From Raphanus sativus (taxonomy: Eukaryota; Streptophyta; Magnoliopsida; Brassicales; Brassicaceae): a DNA stretch of 64,000 nt. Positions 14,801-24,013 of the stretch are shown here, piece by piece (position 1 is the first letter of the stretch; every line of letters begins with the position of its first letter). The notes beneath the pieces were generated by a model, which searched no databases, was not told the DNA's origin, and saw nothing but the letters and a program-made list of their open reading frames with translations. The stretch is from positions 4,402,001-4,466,000 of the forward strand of contig NC_079517.1 in assembly GCF_000801105.2 (NCBI RefSeq). Direction: 5' to 3'. Position numbers and translations under genes: made by a program.

Positions 14801-16611
14801 TTCCTCCGGCGAAACATAATCTGAAGCCCCCAGGCGCACCACCATCGAACTCTGTACTCATCAGAACAGATGCTGCTTGGAATGAAACTCGTCAAATTGC
14901 AGGTCTTGGATGGATAGTGGAATCACAAAACAGAGTTTCTTCTTACTCTGTTCCTGCTCACAATGTGAGGTCACCACTGGTAGCTGAAGCTCTCGCCATT
15001 CGTGAAGCTTTAGGAAAATGCAGAGACCTTGGACTCTCAAGGATTCGTTGTGAATCGGACTCGGCGGTACTCGTCAAAGCGCTCAACTCAAGATCATCTT
15101 TGGCTGGGCTCTATGGGATCTTAGCTGATATCACCACTCTAGTTTCCTCATTTGATTGTTTTTCATTTCATTGGATCTCTCGTGTGAGAAATGCTGAAGC
15201 TGATAAGCTAGCAAAGCAGATTTTATCTGTTGAACTGGTTTTAATGGCTGCAACGACTCTGTCTTGATCATTTAATATAAGTGTGTTTCAAAAAAAAAAA
15301 AGGTAACCTCTTTTTTCATTTCAAAGGATTCAAAGTTTATGCAAAACTCGATTTCCCGAATTTCAGTCACAAATTTTTGTTACAATGAATTAAAGACTTA
15401 AGTGTTTTGTTACTGACGATGGAATCAATTTTTAATAAAAAGACATTAGTAAAATACAAAAATGCATGGAAAACAAAACTTTTTGTAACCGTCCAGTTTG
15501 TTGAGATTTTCCTAACTATATTTTTGCTTGTGTGGATGTGGCCCAGGCTGGGGAACCAACGAGGGGGTGATCATATCAATCCTGGCTCATAGAAATGCAG
15601 CGCAACGTAGCCACATCGGAGCTGTTTATGCAGCTAACTACAATAAAAACCTTCTCAACGAATTAGACAAAGAGCTATCCGGTGATTTTGAGGTTTGCCA
15701 AAGGAAACAAAAAATCTCTATATCTTCTCTCTCTTATTTTGGTCTGAGTATACTAAATAGTTTGTTTGAAAACAGAGAGCTGTGATGCTGTGGACTCTTG
15801 AGCCAGTGGAGAGAGATGCAAATTTGGCCAAAGAATCTACCAAGATGTTCGCCAAAAACAACTGGGTTCTTGTTGAAATCGCTTGTACTAGACCTGCCAT
15901 TGAGTTTTTCAAGGCCAAGCAAGCATACCAAGCTCGCTACAAGACCTCTCTTGAGGAGGATGTTGCATACCACACATCTGGAGACATCCGAAAGGTATAC
16001 ATAAAACACTCACACACATATATTCTTGAGCTTTTTTCTTTTTTGAACACCATTCTTGTTGCTTTGATTTAACAACTTGTGAAAAAAAAATGCAGCTATT
16101 GGTTCCTCTTGTGAGCACATTTAGGTACGATGGAAACGCTGATGAGGTCAACATGAAGCTGGCTTCTTCGGAAGCTAAGACACTTCACAAGAAGATTAGT
16201 GAGAAGGCTTACACTGATGAAGATATCATCAGAATCTTGACAACAAGGAGCAAAGCTCAGATCATGGCCACCCTTAATCACTTCAAGGACAAGTTTGGAA
16301 GTTCCATTAACAAGTACTTGAAGGAAGATTCAGAAAATGAATATGTTCAGTTACTCAAAACCACAATCAAATGCTTGACATATCCAGAGAAGTACTATGA
16401 GAAGGTTCTACGTCGAGCCATCAACAAGTTGGGAACAGACGAGTGGGCACTCACTAGAGTGGTCACTACACGAGCAGAAGTCGACATGGAGCGGATCAAA
16501 GAGGAATACTTACGCAGGAATAGCATTCCTCTCGATCGAGCCATTGCTAATGACACTTCTGGTGACTACAGGGATATGCTTCTGGCCCTTCTCGGTCATG
16601 ACCATTCTTGA
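8474..16611 (+). CDS. ANN6: Annexin, ANN6-like, with a LINE in intron 1
   Basis: This is the second tandem annexin. Exons inferred: 8474-8549, 15547-15692, 15776-15994 and 16096-16611. The N-terminus [20 protein letters not shown] and the exon structure mirror the upstream paralogue. Exon 2 starts [18 protein letters not shown]. Exon 4 carries annexin repeats II-IV with [20 protein letters not shown] and ends [10 protein letters not shown]. The coding sequence is intact. Intron 1 is about 7.0 kb, because a full-length sense-strand LINE (8849-15301) sits in it; without the LINE and its target duplication it would be about 0.5 kb, like its paralogue's. Splicing over a 7-kb intron is unusual for this family, so expression may be reduced. 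The name follows gene order (ANN6 next to ANN7). Confidence 0.87.
8801..8848 (+). repeat. LINE target-site duplication, left copy with expanded T tract
   Basis: The left flank reads GGTAACCTC, then 36 T residues (8810-8845), then CAT. The right flank at 15302-15319 reads GGTAACCTC, six T, CAT. These are the two copies of one target-site duplication. The left T tract has grown about sixfold, by slippage or during insertion. Confidence 0.75.
9365..11230 (+). CDS. LINE ORF1 protein (DUF4283, CCHC zinc knuckle, AT-hook-like)
   Basis: The 621-residue ORF1 product is the nucleic-acid-binding protein of plant L1 elements, thought to coat the element RNA. Residues about 40-190 match the DUF4283-type fold (for example [20 protein letters not shown] and [20 protein letters not shown]). 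A CX2CX4HX4C zinc knuckle follows at about 205-220 ([14 protein letters not shown]). The middle is rich in Arg and Ser and very hydrophilic. Near residue 525 there is [12 protein letters not shown], an AT-hook core, so it may also bind AT-rich DNA. It ends with TAA at 11228-11230, a few bases before the presumed ORF2 start. No stop or frameshift was seen. Confidence 0.85.
   Translation: MAGRYSKEDKGKGLATGYYQAPRKPSIRAQAPDNSALLQKYSLTLIGRVTNRTTQKVWSLIPFFTELWKSDTRPVGADLGNGMFQFQFEKEEDLLAVLEKRPYHYSRWMVIVQRWEPTTAKEFPSLIPFWIKIQGIPIHLWSEKTVEDLGDNLGVFEKMEITPTSMKMRVQVNGLLPLIKSSMIDYSNGDEVTATFVYEKLEKHCSKCLRLDHELHDCLIAKHQEREAKALELKNRANPENGDPQPQHEKRRTDSDVYHFSATNPNGEEYRRGRSYDPRDHRHDARRTLEERRRYRSSYDTSSRGYTREASKERQRSYGSRSSHLNETGHQYKEVSSRPPRENLEKRDTNYYSPIQRGRPSRREEQSRANGDLSNSDRVISNPEGAHHIPKETLNVAREEVREAMLQYTQVADPTESAARRERMRLAAEKMEESAVRIATKAALMETSNAGEDITPERVLSEDRVPASLRLGPPMSRMRTIETDKGDEDVTLVNEHDGERIPAALRLGPPKPQKRIEAPTGASAKRKPGRPPGTRKIQQSPKQIVGSSSKKRKLQQTKPPTAKSRMTTADGKGKKQTSRTQTSSSRDAVTSTNSENQPICNMIPATSKRRMDFQNPSPLGP
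11233..15267 (+). CDS. LINE ORF2: endonuclease, reverse transcriptase, RNase H
   Basis: This 1344-residue polyprotein would perform target-primed reverse transcription. The N-terminus [17 protein letters not shown] is an apurinic-type endonuclease (EEP fold), with [12 protein letters not shown] and SDHKP as catalytic motifs. The reverse transcriptase follows ([43 protein letters not shown], and FADD at about residue 683). A zf-RVT domain has [19 protein letters not shown]-terminal RNase H starts RTDAAWNE and includes CESDSA. The frame is open back to 11125, overlapping ORF1, but has no ATG before about residue 20; the conserved start position at 11233 is GTG. Start-codon loss by one transition, or translation by frameshift or reinitiation, are both possible. 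Confidence 0.9.
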   Translation: MASWNCQGLGNPRTVRRLREMKRDIFPDILFLMETKNPDDFVKKKTEQLLYENQHLVPPTGHGAGGLALFWKQEIKLQVLDSSANCIDACVEFEGKIFYASFIYGDSDKPKRKAFWDLLLERNLSRDAPWFVTGDFNDLLNNAEKDGGPARPEGSFVDMRSFYSEGDLYDLRHSGDCLSWRGTRGSGEDTYLVRCRLDRAAANSYWAEMFPNARSQYLTYEGSDHKPILSFFEPDKKKRRGLFRYDRRLKNNPEVKELIKQTWNSDPNISVNDRIKVVRSALVQWSKKQYQNSREQIEKKRVELEKAMTDPANDTALITKVSNELNAAYLSEEEYWRQRSRLLWLSLGDRNTGFFHATAKNRKRTNAFTVIEDMEGKMVFQEDQIGQVIVSYFHDLFQAIEGNREATVNYALSPMVNEEMNIKLISIPDADEIREAVFSIHADKAPGPDGFSASFFHTNWDTIGKDIVKEIQEFFITDSLPPKINETHIRLIPKVPSPQRVSEYRPIALCNVYYKIISKILTKRLQPLLSNIVSENQSAFVPGRAISDNVLITHEVLHYLKTSDAEKRCSMAVKTDMSKAYDRLEWEYIRLVFQRLGFHPKCISWIMQCVSTVTYSFLINGSPRGRVTPSRGIRQGDPLSPYIFILCSEVLSGLCNKAQEDGSLKGIKVARGTPRVNHLLFADDTMFFVRASEESSKALRDILKRYEEASGQSINTEKSSISFSHKSPRALKAVVKDILSIDKEGGVGKYLGLPEHFGRSKGDMFSSIVDRIRQKARGWSNRFLSTAGKMTMLKSVLSAVPSHAMSCFELPVSLCKRIQSALTRFWWDDSMDSKKMAWIAWDKLIRPKEQGGLDFRDIQSFNEAFLAKLSWRIINNPECLLGRILIGKYCTTEDILTVTTKSAISHGWRGVLTGRDLIMNNASWEVGTGESINIWEKPWLSVEAQERPMGPAPLEFKNLTVSDLLLPDSGTWNIDLIQLVLPHEEAKILAIKPSLTGAPDKLSWIGSKSGSYTTKTGYASALSHRTDSMVISQEDLTFEWRKAVWNLKTSPKTKLFAWKVLHGAIPAGEALRARQINVDGKCKRCNLPETIDHLFFHCTFAKQIWLSAPVFPSIEYNESIALRRLWMEITARKNLPPTGVSEGQLAPWILWSIWIARNNLVFNGKPQTADETLSKAIAMAREWGSSQATLPPAKHNLKPPGAPPSNSVLIRTDAAWNETRQIAGLGWIVESQNRVSSYSVPAHNVRSPLVAEALAIREALGKCRDLGLSRIRCESDSAVLVKALNSRSSLAGLYGILADITTLVSSFDCFSFHWISRVRNAEADKLAKQILSVELVLMAATTLS

Positions 16612-16818
16612 AACAACATCATCTTATCATTGTCTTAATAAAACAGTTGCATGATTGATAAGTGTTCGTCATTATCTTTTGGTAACTGATCCCTTGTTTT
16701 CTCGTTTCATTGCAACAATTTATTCGGATCTTGAATCATATAAAAAAACATTAATTATTTATGGTTGGTTATAACAACTCATTCAAATTACTTTGAATTA
16801 GATCTTGTTTATTACAAA

Positions 16819-17412
16819 CTAGATTCCATCTAACGCACATGCCACAACAAAGGCTTCATAATCTAAGCAATTACAGTTCCTACAATCTTTACACCCACAA
16901 AGATCTTCCACTCTCTTGGTGTTCACCAACTTTGAAGCTTGGAGTTTTAAAGCTATCTTCAACATAAGAGGCTTACTACAATCTTTCGTCTCACCCATCA
17001 CAACAAATCTCTCTATTTCCATCTCATCAGACTCCATAACCGATTTCCAAGAAACCTCTCCTCTACCCACCAAATCCGACTTAGACCATTTCCTCATAAA
17101 CGATGTCGTTTTCCTTCTCCTTAGCTCGAAAACTACGCTTTCTTGCTTCAGTTCCTCGACGGCGGTTTCGTTCCCTTGGCACTCCAGACCGAATGATTGG
17201 TTCCAGACCACGACCTCTTCGTCTGATCTGGAACAGATCTCTGCGGTGTTTAGTTCAACCTTACGGTTACTCCCTGCGTGGAGATGGAATCTAACGAAGA
17301 GAGAGCTTGGTGATGACTTGAGCTCTACGTTTCTGGCTTCCACGATTTTAACATCAAATTTAAGAGAACAAAGGTTCCTACCGATGCCCATTTCTTGAAA
17401 CTTTCCAGTCAA
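16819..17412 (-). CDS. C2-domain (NT-C2-like) protein
   Basis: This is a single-exon gene of 197 residues starting MTGKFQEMGIGRNL; the inner Met at residue 8 is an alternative start. The body reads like an N-terminal C2 (NT-C2/EEIG1-type) lipid- or protein-binding domain: KFDVKIVEARNVELKSSPSS, then SLFVRFHLHAGSNRKVELNT, then VVVWNQSFGLEC. A motif with dense cysteines, CGCKDCRNCNC, lies near the C-terminus and might bind metal. The position between the annexins and the ARM/TPR gene corresponds to At5g10210. It converges with the ANN6-like gene, with about 200 bp between the stops. Biological function is unknown to me. Confidence 0.75.
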   Translation of the reverse strand: MTGKFQEMGIGRNLCSLKFDVKIVEARNVELKSSPSSLFVRFHLHAGSNRKVELNTAEICSRSDEEVVVWNQSFGLECQGNETAVEELKQESVVFELRRRKTTSFMRKWSKSDLVGRGEVSWKSVMESDEMEIERFVVMGETKDCSKPLMLKIALKLQASKLVNTKRVEDLCGCKDCRNCNCLDYEAFVVACALDGI

Positions 17413-18435
17413 ATCAAGAATCTAATTTCTTCTACAAGAGAATATGAAGGTGTGTGTTATGAATATGTGCATGGGCCAAATCGCCAGTATTTATATATGG
17501 AGAATGTTTTGAGGAAACTATACACTAAATTTTCCACATTGTAATCAATTATAATATTCGAATTATTATGTTAGTGACGATTTTATTTAATAAAATAAAC
17601 TCTTGAACATCACTAAGGAGTAAGGATCCAAGGGTCGATTTAATAATAAATGACTCTTGCCCATAGTGTTGGGAGATAATTTGATCACCTCATCGCCATA
17701 TAGAGAGTTTTCTGTTTCCACTTACAAAAAACAAAAGTTTAATGCAAATTTTAACATATTACATTTCGCATGGATACCATCCAATAGCCGAAAGTTGTTT
17801 TGAAATAGAGTCAACATGATTAAATTTAATTAGGAACATTGTTATGCTAGACACCACTCGACTACTTGTGTAGAAATGAGTATGGAATTTGACTCAAAAA
17901 GAAAAAATTACATAAGAAAAGTGCAAAAATACTTTAATTTGAAATATGTTTTCACATGCAACCCAATATGAAAGGGACAGTACATACTACATAACCCCTG
18001 TTGATATCCAAAGGACAGTATATGATAAATTTCGTGTGAAAAAGATTTGAGAAGTCTGAAGATCATCTAAAACCAAAAGTAAAAGATGGATAGTGTTTTG
18101 GTACATATCTTCCTATCTCCAATCAAATTTTACTCTAGTGTCATCCACCGTGGATTGAATGCTACATCTTTCACAAAACAAGACATGCTTTTTCATCTAA
18201 AATCTCTATCCAGTCATAGAATTCTACAATCTCCAATTTTTAGAAGACCACAAAATCATATCTTAAGACAAGAGAGAATGTAATTTATACAAATTGAAAC
18301 TCACATTTCTCTTGAATAATTCTTACATACACACCAAAGCAAAAATAAATAAAATCACTGGAAAAACAAAACAATTTTTTTTTCTTCTCAACTTCTTTCA
18401 AGGACCTTGTTGTAACCCATTGTTTCAGGTCTTCT
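17413..18435. other. AT-rich spacer between C2 gene and ARM/TPR gene
   Basis: About 1 kb with no gene I can support. The left end must contain the promoter and 5' UTR of the minus-strand C2 gene; a TATA-like TATATAAATA (minus strand) lies near 17490-17500. The right end should hold the 3' UTR of the ARM/TPR gene. Short frames here look random. Confidence 0.45.
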
Positions 18436-20436
18436 TCACATTTCCTCCTCTGCTAGCTTAATGCTGTATCCATGCCTCATACCTGAATAAACACAAGAGT
18501 TTGGCACACAAAAAAAAAACTATTAACTAAATTGAAATCAGAGACAATGGGTTAATCATTCATAATCATGCAACTAATCACCTTTAGCAGAAGTTTTCTC
18601 AGTTTTTTCACTAGATTTATCACGGTTCTTCCACTTCTCTCCATGGCCTTCAACTTCCTCCTCCTCCTCCTCCTCATCATCAAGACCCATATGATCCCTT
18701 CCATCATCTCCAATATCGCTCTCACTAGCAGTCTCCCACTCCGAATCATCGCTCTCATTCCCATACACTTCTCCCCTCTCTTCCCCTTTCCTATGCACAC
18801 CTCCATGCTTCAACGCCGCTTCTTTAAACAACCAAGCCGCCCTCATCTGCTTCTTCACCAGCCTCTCCGCGTAGTCAGGAACCTTGTTCTGTCTCATGGA
18901 CAGATCCGGATCATTCGACTGAGAACACTCGTTAATAAACAGAATCGCATCCAACAGAGACTCTTTAGCTAACCCCAACATATCGTAAGCCTGAGCTCTC
19001 CTCCAGAGACTCTTGGCGTGTCTGTTCACAGGGTTGTGCAAGGAGAGCGCGCGCGTGGCGTCGCTTATAGCCACCAGAGGCTGCTGAAGCAGGAGATGAC
19101 ACTGCGCTCGGTTGCTGTACAGCACCACTCTCTCCTTCTTCGACCTCATCGGACACAGAGACAAAGCCTCAGAGTACTTCTCCGCCGCGCCTGCGATGTC
19201 TCCCGAAGAAAACAGAGAGTTTCCTTCGAGCTTGACGACTAAAGCCGCTGCTTGCTTGATGTGGAGATCCTCTTTAGGCATACTCTTCTCCCACTTGAGC
19301 CTCTGTCTAGAACTCACAGTCTCTTCTATCAACTCCCTCGAACGGGAGCCGCCGCCGCCGCATTCTTGAAGAACACTCACTATAGCATCTCCCAGCTTCT
19401 TGTGATCCCCCAAGTTCGTGATCTCAGCTAAATCCACAAGCGTGGGGACCACTTTATCAACCACTTTGTGAGAAGTACTCGGATCTTGGAGCAGCCAGAG
19501 AAGACACTCGATCGCCATGTACTGCCAATCATCAGAGGACCGAGCGATGTTACACAACGCCTCCATCATTCCAGAGCAAGAAGAGACGGGTCCACGTCCG
19601 AGTTTATGCTGACAGATCGTTCTAAGCAAACCAATCCCAGCGGGAGAGTTCTCGTTCACAAGCCCTCCCCACATAACGGGAAGACTCACGAGAAACTCAG
19701 CCTTGCACAGAGCGGGAAGAAACTCAGGTTTAAACGCGAAACAGTTTATAAGCTGAAGAGACCAACACTGCAGCTGACTAGCCCACTCCTCCGCCTTTCT
19801 AGACTCCATCTCAACACCTCCCATGCCACGCGTCAGCAGATCGCAATGGTAACTCAACCTCCTATCAGGGAACTGATAAAAATGAGAATAAACTATCTCC
19901 AACGAGCTCATCCCGAGCTGCACAGCCAACTCAAGTATCTCCCCGTGGTTAGCAACCGAACCGAACGTGCTAGGGTAAGTAGCTAAATGCCCTAGAGCAC
20001 GAACCGCAACTCTCTGCTCGACCCAAGTGAGCCTGCCTCTGAGGAGCTCGACGAGGGGAGGGATGACACCGGCCTCCACGGCTCGCTCGGCGAAGTCCTC
20101 CATGTTCATGGTGTAGGAGCCGATGATGTGGGCGGCGTAGTAAGGGATGTAGATGTTCTGGTCGTGGGAGAGCCAGCGGCGGTTCTTGAGGCCTTTCCAG
20201 ATGAGGGCGGACATGCACTGGAAGATGCCGAGGTCGATGAACTCGGGGTCGTTGGGGTGGGCCATGGCGGTGTTCCAGAGGCCGCTGATGGGGAGGACTT
20301 GGCCGTCGTCGTCTTGGGAAGGGAGGTCGCGGAAGAACTTGAGGATGCAGGACCTTCGTTTGCTTGGGTTTCCTTCTTTCATTACGCAGAAGAAGCATCC
20401 TGGGTATGGACACTCTTGTGATGATGCTTTCTCCAT
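18436..20436 (-). CDS. ARM-repeat / TPR protein (At5g10200-like), two coding exons
   Basis: The large exon (20436-18582) encodes about 618 residues. The N-terminus has a cysteine motif (ECPYPGCFFC). A helical ARM-like region follows, including IPPLVELLRGRLTWVEQRVA. A TPR domain lies at about 430-540 (LEGNSLFSSGDIAGAAEKYS, YSNRAQCHLLLQQ, LWRRAQAYDMLG), and then an acidic tract of Asp and Glu near residue 600. The exon does not need to end at the in-frame TAG at 18574-18576: an AAAG|GTGATT donor at 18582 and a TTCAG acceptor before 18482 join a second exon (18482-18436) in frame. This replaces the last residue with GMRHGYSIKLAEEEM. TPR proteins of this sort usually bind chaperones or other partners; the exact role is unknown. 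Confidence 0.85.
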
Positions 20437-21257
20437 TACTTACTTCTTCTTGCTGCTTCTTTTGATCTTGTTATCAAATTATTAATCTATACATAAAAAA
20501 AAAACAAAAACCAAAGAACAAATCTTTCATTATATAGTTTTGAATAAAAATAATATATATATTTTTTTTTAAACTAATCAAATAATGAAAGCGAAAGGTG
20601 AGAGACTGGATCTTACAGGGTGAAATCGAGTGGTCCTAAAAGAAAATTCAAAAATCTTAGAGAGAGGGGGAACAAGGAGACAGGTGGAATCAACAGAGAA
20701 AAGACAACACTGCTCGAGTCAATTAGATCTATTCAAACACTGGGGATTACAAATGTGACTAACAGTAAGATCTAAGTTCTTAAAAATCAGCTAACTATGT
20801 AGTATACGAAGGCAGACCCTTTTACAAGGAAAGCACGAAGCTTTCGAGAAACCCATTTAAGAAACAACGAGAAAGTTTTAATCTTTTGCTGAATTTTGAC
20901 TTGAGAGAAAAGGCTAAGAGGAAGAAGATACCTAGAATTAGGAGATTTGGTAAAGTAACCCTAGAAAGAAAGAAGAAGCATTTAGTTTCTCTTCTTCGAT
21001 CGGGACACTGGAAGTGAAAAGAAAAAACAGCTCAATTTGAACAAGGGAGAGAGATGAGAGAGATGAGAGAGATGGATCTTCTCTCTTGTCTGTGAAAAAG
21101 TTTGGGACAGAGAGAAGAGTAAAGTGATTTATGTGAACCCCTATTATCGAAATAACTCCAATTTTACTCACGCTCCCCTGTCTCTGCTTCTGTCGGATCC
21201 GGTTTTTGTCCGGTTCGGTATCACCGGTCTATTCTTTTTTTTTACCAAATTAATTTA
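20437..21257 (-). promoter_or_regulatory. 5' UTR and promoter region of the ARM/TPR gene
   Basis: Upstream of the ATG at 20436 there is a splice-donor-like TCTAG|GTATCT on the minus strand at about 20930. This suggests a noncoding first exon to its right and a 5' UTR intron spanning about 20.5-20.93 kb. The segment 20844-21257 of this region is the A block, repeated at 24024-33457 (interrupted) and 47137-47549. GA/CT-rich tracts at 21045-21075 are typical of plant 5' leaders. Direct transcript evidence is lacking. Confidence 0.5.
20844..21257. repeat. A1: first copy of the triplicated ARM/TPR 5' block
   Basis: About 414 bp, starting TCGAGAAACCCATTTAAG and ending near CAAATTAATTTA. Nearly identical copies are A2 (24024-24139 plus 33157-33457, split by the gypsy element) and A3 (47137-47549). 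A1 is the ancestral copy, because it is attached to the intact ARM/TPR gene; A2 and A3 each begin right after a foldback junction. Confidence 0.9.
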
Positions 21258-21545
21258 GGGGATGTATTGAAACAAGAGTTTTAAGAGATTTTGAGATCTA
21301 TCTATACTATTATTTATCAAGTAATTTTGCTGATTTATCATGTTTTCCTTAATTTTAGGTGATTTTGCTTATTTGTCATGTTTTTATTAGGTTTTAGCAA
21401 AATCATTGATTTATTATTTATTTTTAGCAAAATCACTGATTTATTAATTTTAAAATACCATTAATAAATCTTATAATATTAAAAACGAATTTAGTTTTAA
21501 TAATATTAAATTATATGTTATATTAAAATTTAATTTTTTGAATTT
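21258..21545 (+). mobile_element. Helitron-like 5' terminus and AT-rich filler between A1 and X1
   Basis: This 288-bp stretch is found only here, replacing the MIPS 5' part that separates A from X in the other units. At 21301 it has TCTATACTATTATTTATCAA right after an A, which resembles the 5' end of Brassicaceae Helitrons (TC start, insertion between A and T). No matching 3' end is identified, so it may be a truncated element that took part in the deletion. Confidence 0.4.
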
Positions 21546-23070
21546 AAATACTCGAAATGAACCAACCCGAAATGATTTTTTGTAATTAAAATTTTAGTCT
21601 TTTTAATAGTATAAACTATGTAAATATCCAAAAGAGCTTTAGAAGCGCAGATTCCAAATTTAAAATAATATTTAAAAAATGAATTTCTATATCAGATAGT
21701 ATAGGTTTGAGCACATTTACCCGGAATCGCGAATCAAACTGAAAAAAACGAAACCAAAATTAAACTGAATTTTATAAATTGCCTAACATATCATATATCT
21801 CTGAAACCTAAAAATTGAAATCAAACCGAAAACCAATTGGATAGCTTAATTTCAAAATACAAATTATAAACTCCGGGTATTATCTTAAGCTTATATATTG
21901 TAAGATTTTCCTTTTTCAAATATATTTTTTCCTTTGAAAATATCATTAATGTTAATGATTTCTTGTTTTATAAAGGTTTAATAAATGGTACATAGTTTAG
22001 ATTTAGAGTTATGGTTTTAGGGATTATCGTTAATATTTGAATTGAATTGAATAACATGTTGTTAATATAAATTAAACTTGTTATTCAGTAACATTAAAAA
22101 GTTTGTTATGAGCACAGTCTATATATTATAAATTTATAGCATAAATTTGTGTTTAAATATTACTTTAAGCTATGACAAAAAGATGAAGTTCATAATGAAC
22201 GTTTTATGAAACAACAATACTCTAAGCGTATACTGTAAAGGTAAAACGAATGTTAGAGTTGACAAAAAGATGACGGTTAGATAATATCATTATACTTATC
22301 ATGAGTCTTTCTTCGAAACTTATAAAAGCAATGTATAAAAGTATTGCACTATGATCTTTTATTAATATTTTTAACAAAGAAGAAATATGTAAGAGAAATA
22401 TCTGTGGCCCAACATGTCAAAATCGTAAAATAGTGGTAGAGCAAAATATGATATAGTCGGGTTTTATTATTTCAAGTAGAATAATTTTATATGGTATATA
22501 GTTTAATATATATATATATATATATTATTAAATGATACTTTTTACTCATATGGTTTTAAAATCATGTGTATCTTTTCATAATAAAAGTGTTAAACCATTG
22601 ATCATTAATTTTTAACATAATAATTTTAATAGTTTTAGTCATATATTGTCATTTTTTAAAAATTCAAAATATAACATATAGGAAAAAATCTAAATTTTAA
22701 TTTTATAGCTAATTCGATTGTTTAATTTATTTTAATAATATAAAATTAAACAAAAAATGATGGAGGAGATATAAATTGTTATCAAATCTTTATTATTAGA
22801 AAAATTAATTGTCATATATATATATATATTAGTCATTTATGGTAATTCCGTAGGTTTTATTTAAGGAAAGAAAATAAAATAGTAATTATATCTAGCGGAA
22901 CAATCATAAATGCTTCCATCATAAATATCATATTATATCATCATATCATATAGTTTAACCAACGAATGTATCTAGCAACATATAAAAATTGAATGTGGAC
23001 CTATTTATTTTTTAATTAAATGTAATTAATTACCTAATTGAGTGACACCTAAGCATTGGGATCTTTTTTA

Positions 23071-23688
23071 GGGCCTGACTGGTGTAACCGCAGCGGTTGC
23101 GGTTGCGGTTACGGGAGTTTGCGGGTGCGGGTAGTTGCGGTTTTAAACGTTTTCTAGAGATTTGTACGACTGGTACAGCTGTTAGAAATTGTTGCGTTTG
23201 CGGGACTCTTATGACTGGTAAACTACCAAACACAACATTTGTTAAATAATAATTTAACAATATTTACATTTTATGTAATTATAAAAATATTAAAAATCAT
23301 AATAATATGATAAAAAATAAAATTTATATTTATAAAATCATATTATTCAATTTTAAAAATGTATAGAAAATATTTTAGTTTTGAATTTTTATAATATAAA
23401 TTGAAATATAATATGAATACATTTTACAATTTCTATTATTTCAGTTGAAAATTTTTATTGGATATTTTTAGTATTATTTTTATTTATTATGTTTTTAAAG
23501 AAAAAAATTACATTCCCGCAACCGCCCGCAACCGCAAACGCTAGCTGGAACCAGCTTTTGATTTTAAGAGGTTCGGAGCGGTTTGAAGCGATTTGTAGCG
23601 TTTTCTGTGATTGTTTCGAAACGCCAACAACCGCTATGAACCGCAAAAGCTGCGTTTGCGGGTGGTAGCGGGAAAACCAGTCAGCCCC
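23071..23688. mobile_element. Harbinger-like MITE, copy in X1
   Basis: The element starts GGGCCTGACTGGTGTAACCG and ends ACCAGTCAGCCCC, so the termini are inverted repeats (GGGSCTGACTGGT). It is flanked by TTA on both sides (23068-23070 and 23689-23691), the 3-bp target duplication of PIF/Harbinger elements. Subterminal regions are unusually rich in GCGG and CCGC repeats, while the middle is AT-rich. It is non-autonomous, about 618 bp. Confidence 0.8.
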
Positions 23689-23772
23689 TTAATCATTACA
23701 AAATTGAGGTTACAATTTTTCAAATGTTTCTCTTTTAATATATAGGGGATTTTTTTGCTTAACTTTATAATA

Positions 23773-24013
23773 CTACTGTTTCAAATTTGATTAAAGTTGT
23801 GCGTCTGTCTTATTGCGGGTGGGTCAATAAATTATTTATATTCCCGCAACTGGACACTATAATAATGCAAAAGTTGGAATTTATTTAAAGAAAAATATTA
23901 AATAAATCCCAACTTTTGCATTATTATAGTGTCCAGTTGCGGGAATATGAATAATTTATTGACCCACCCGTAATAAGACAGACGCACAACTTTATTCAAA
24001 TTTGAAACAGTAG
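23773..24013. repeat. Foldback (115-bp arms) at the X1|A2 junction
   Basis: The left arm at 23773-23887 and right arm at 23899-24013 are near-perfect inverted copies around an 11-base loop. The arm corresponds to a single-copy segment at 56080-56205 in X3. The loop equals the inverted continuation of X3, so the foldback looks like a strand switch rather than a transposon. Ten bases after it, A2 begins. Confidence 0.88.

Larger units (their letters stand above)
8849..15301 (+). mobile_element. L1-type non-LTR retrotransposon (LINE), near-complete
   Basis: This 6.45-kb element lies in intron 1 of the ANN6-like gene in the same orientation. It has a 5' UTR of about 0.5 kb, ORF1 (9365-11230), ORF2 (to 15267), a very short 3' UTR and a 12-base poly(A) tail ending at 15301. 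It is flanked by an 18-bp-type target duplication (8801-8848 and 15302-15319). Poly(A) tail, variable target duplication and endonuclease-RT-RNase H order identify the plant L1 clade. Both frames are open along their length, so the insertion is young. The one visible defect is that ORF2 starts at GTG rather than ATG. Confidence 0.93.

Noticed and set aside
15407..15592. 61-residue frame before annexin exon 2 that could look like a membrane peptide
   Set aside because: It is intron 1 sequence read through the acceptor; the true exon starts at 15547 by the conserved GWGTNE motif and the AG before it.
20938..21171. Recurring 77-residue minus-strand frame (also near 33152-33373 and 47231-47464) that looked like a conserved small protein
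   Set aside because: It is conserved only because the A block is duplicated. It lies in the presumed 5' UTR exon and promoter, has low complexity and no family features.
23030..23260. Frame shared by three loci (23030, 46146, 55339) with several Arg-Asn repeats
   Set aside because: It translates the GCGG-rich end of the Harbinger-like MITE; repetition comes from the X block duplication.
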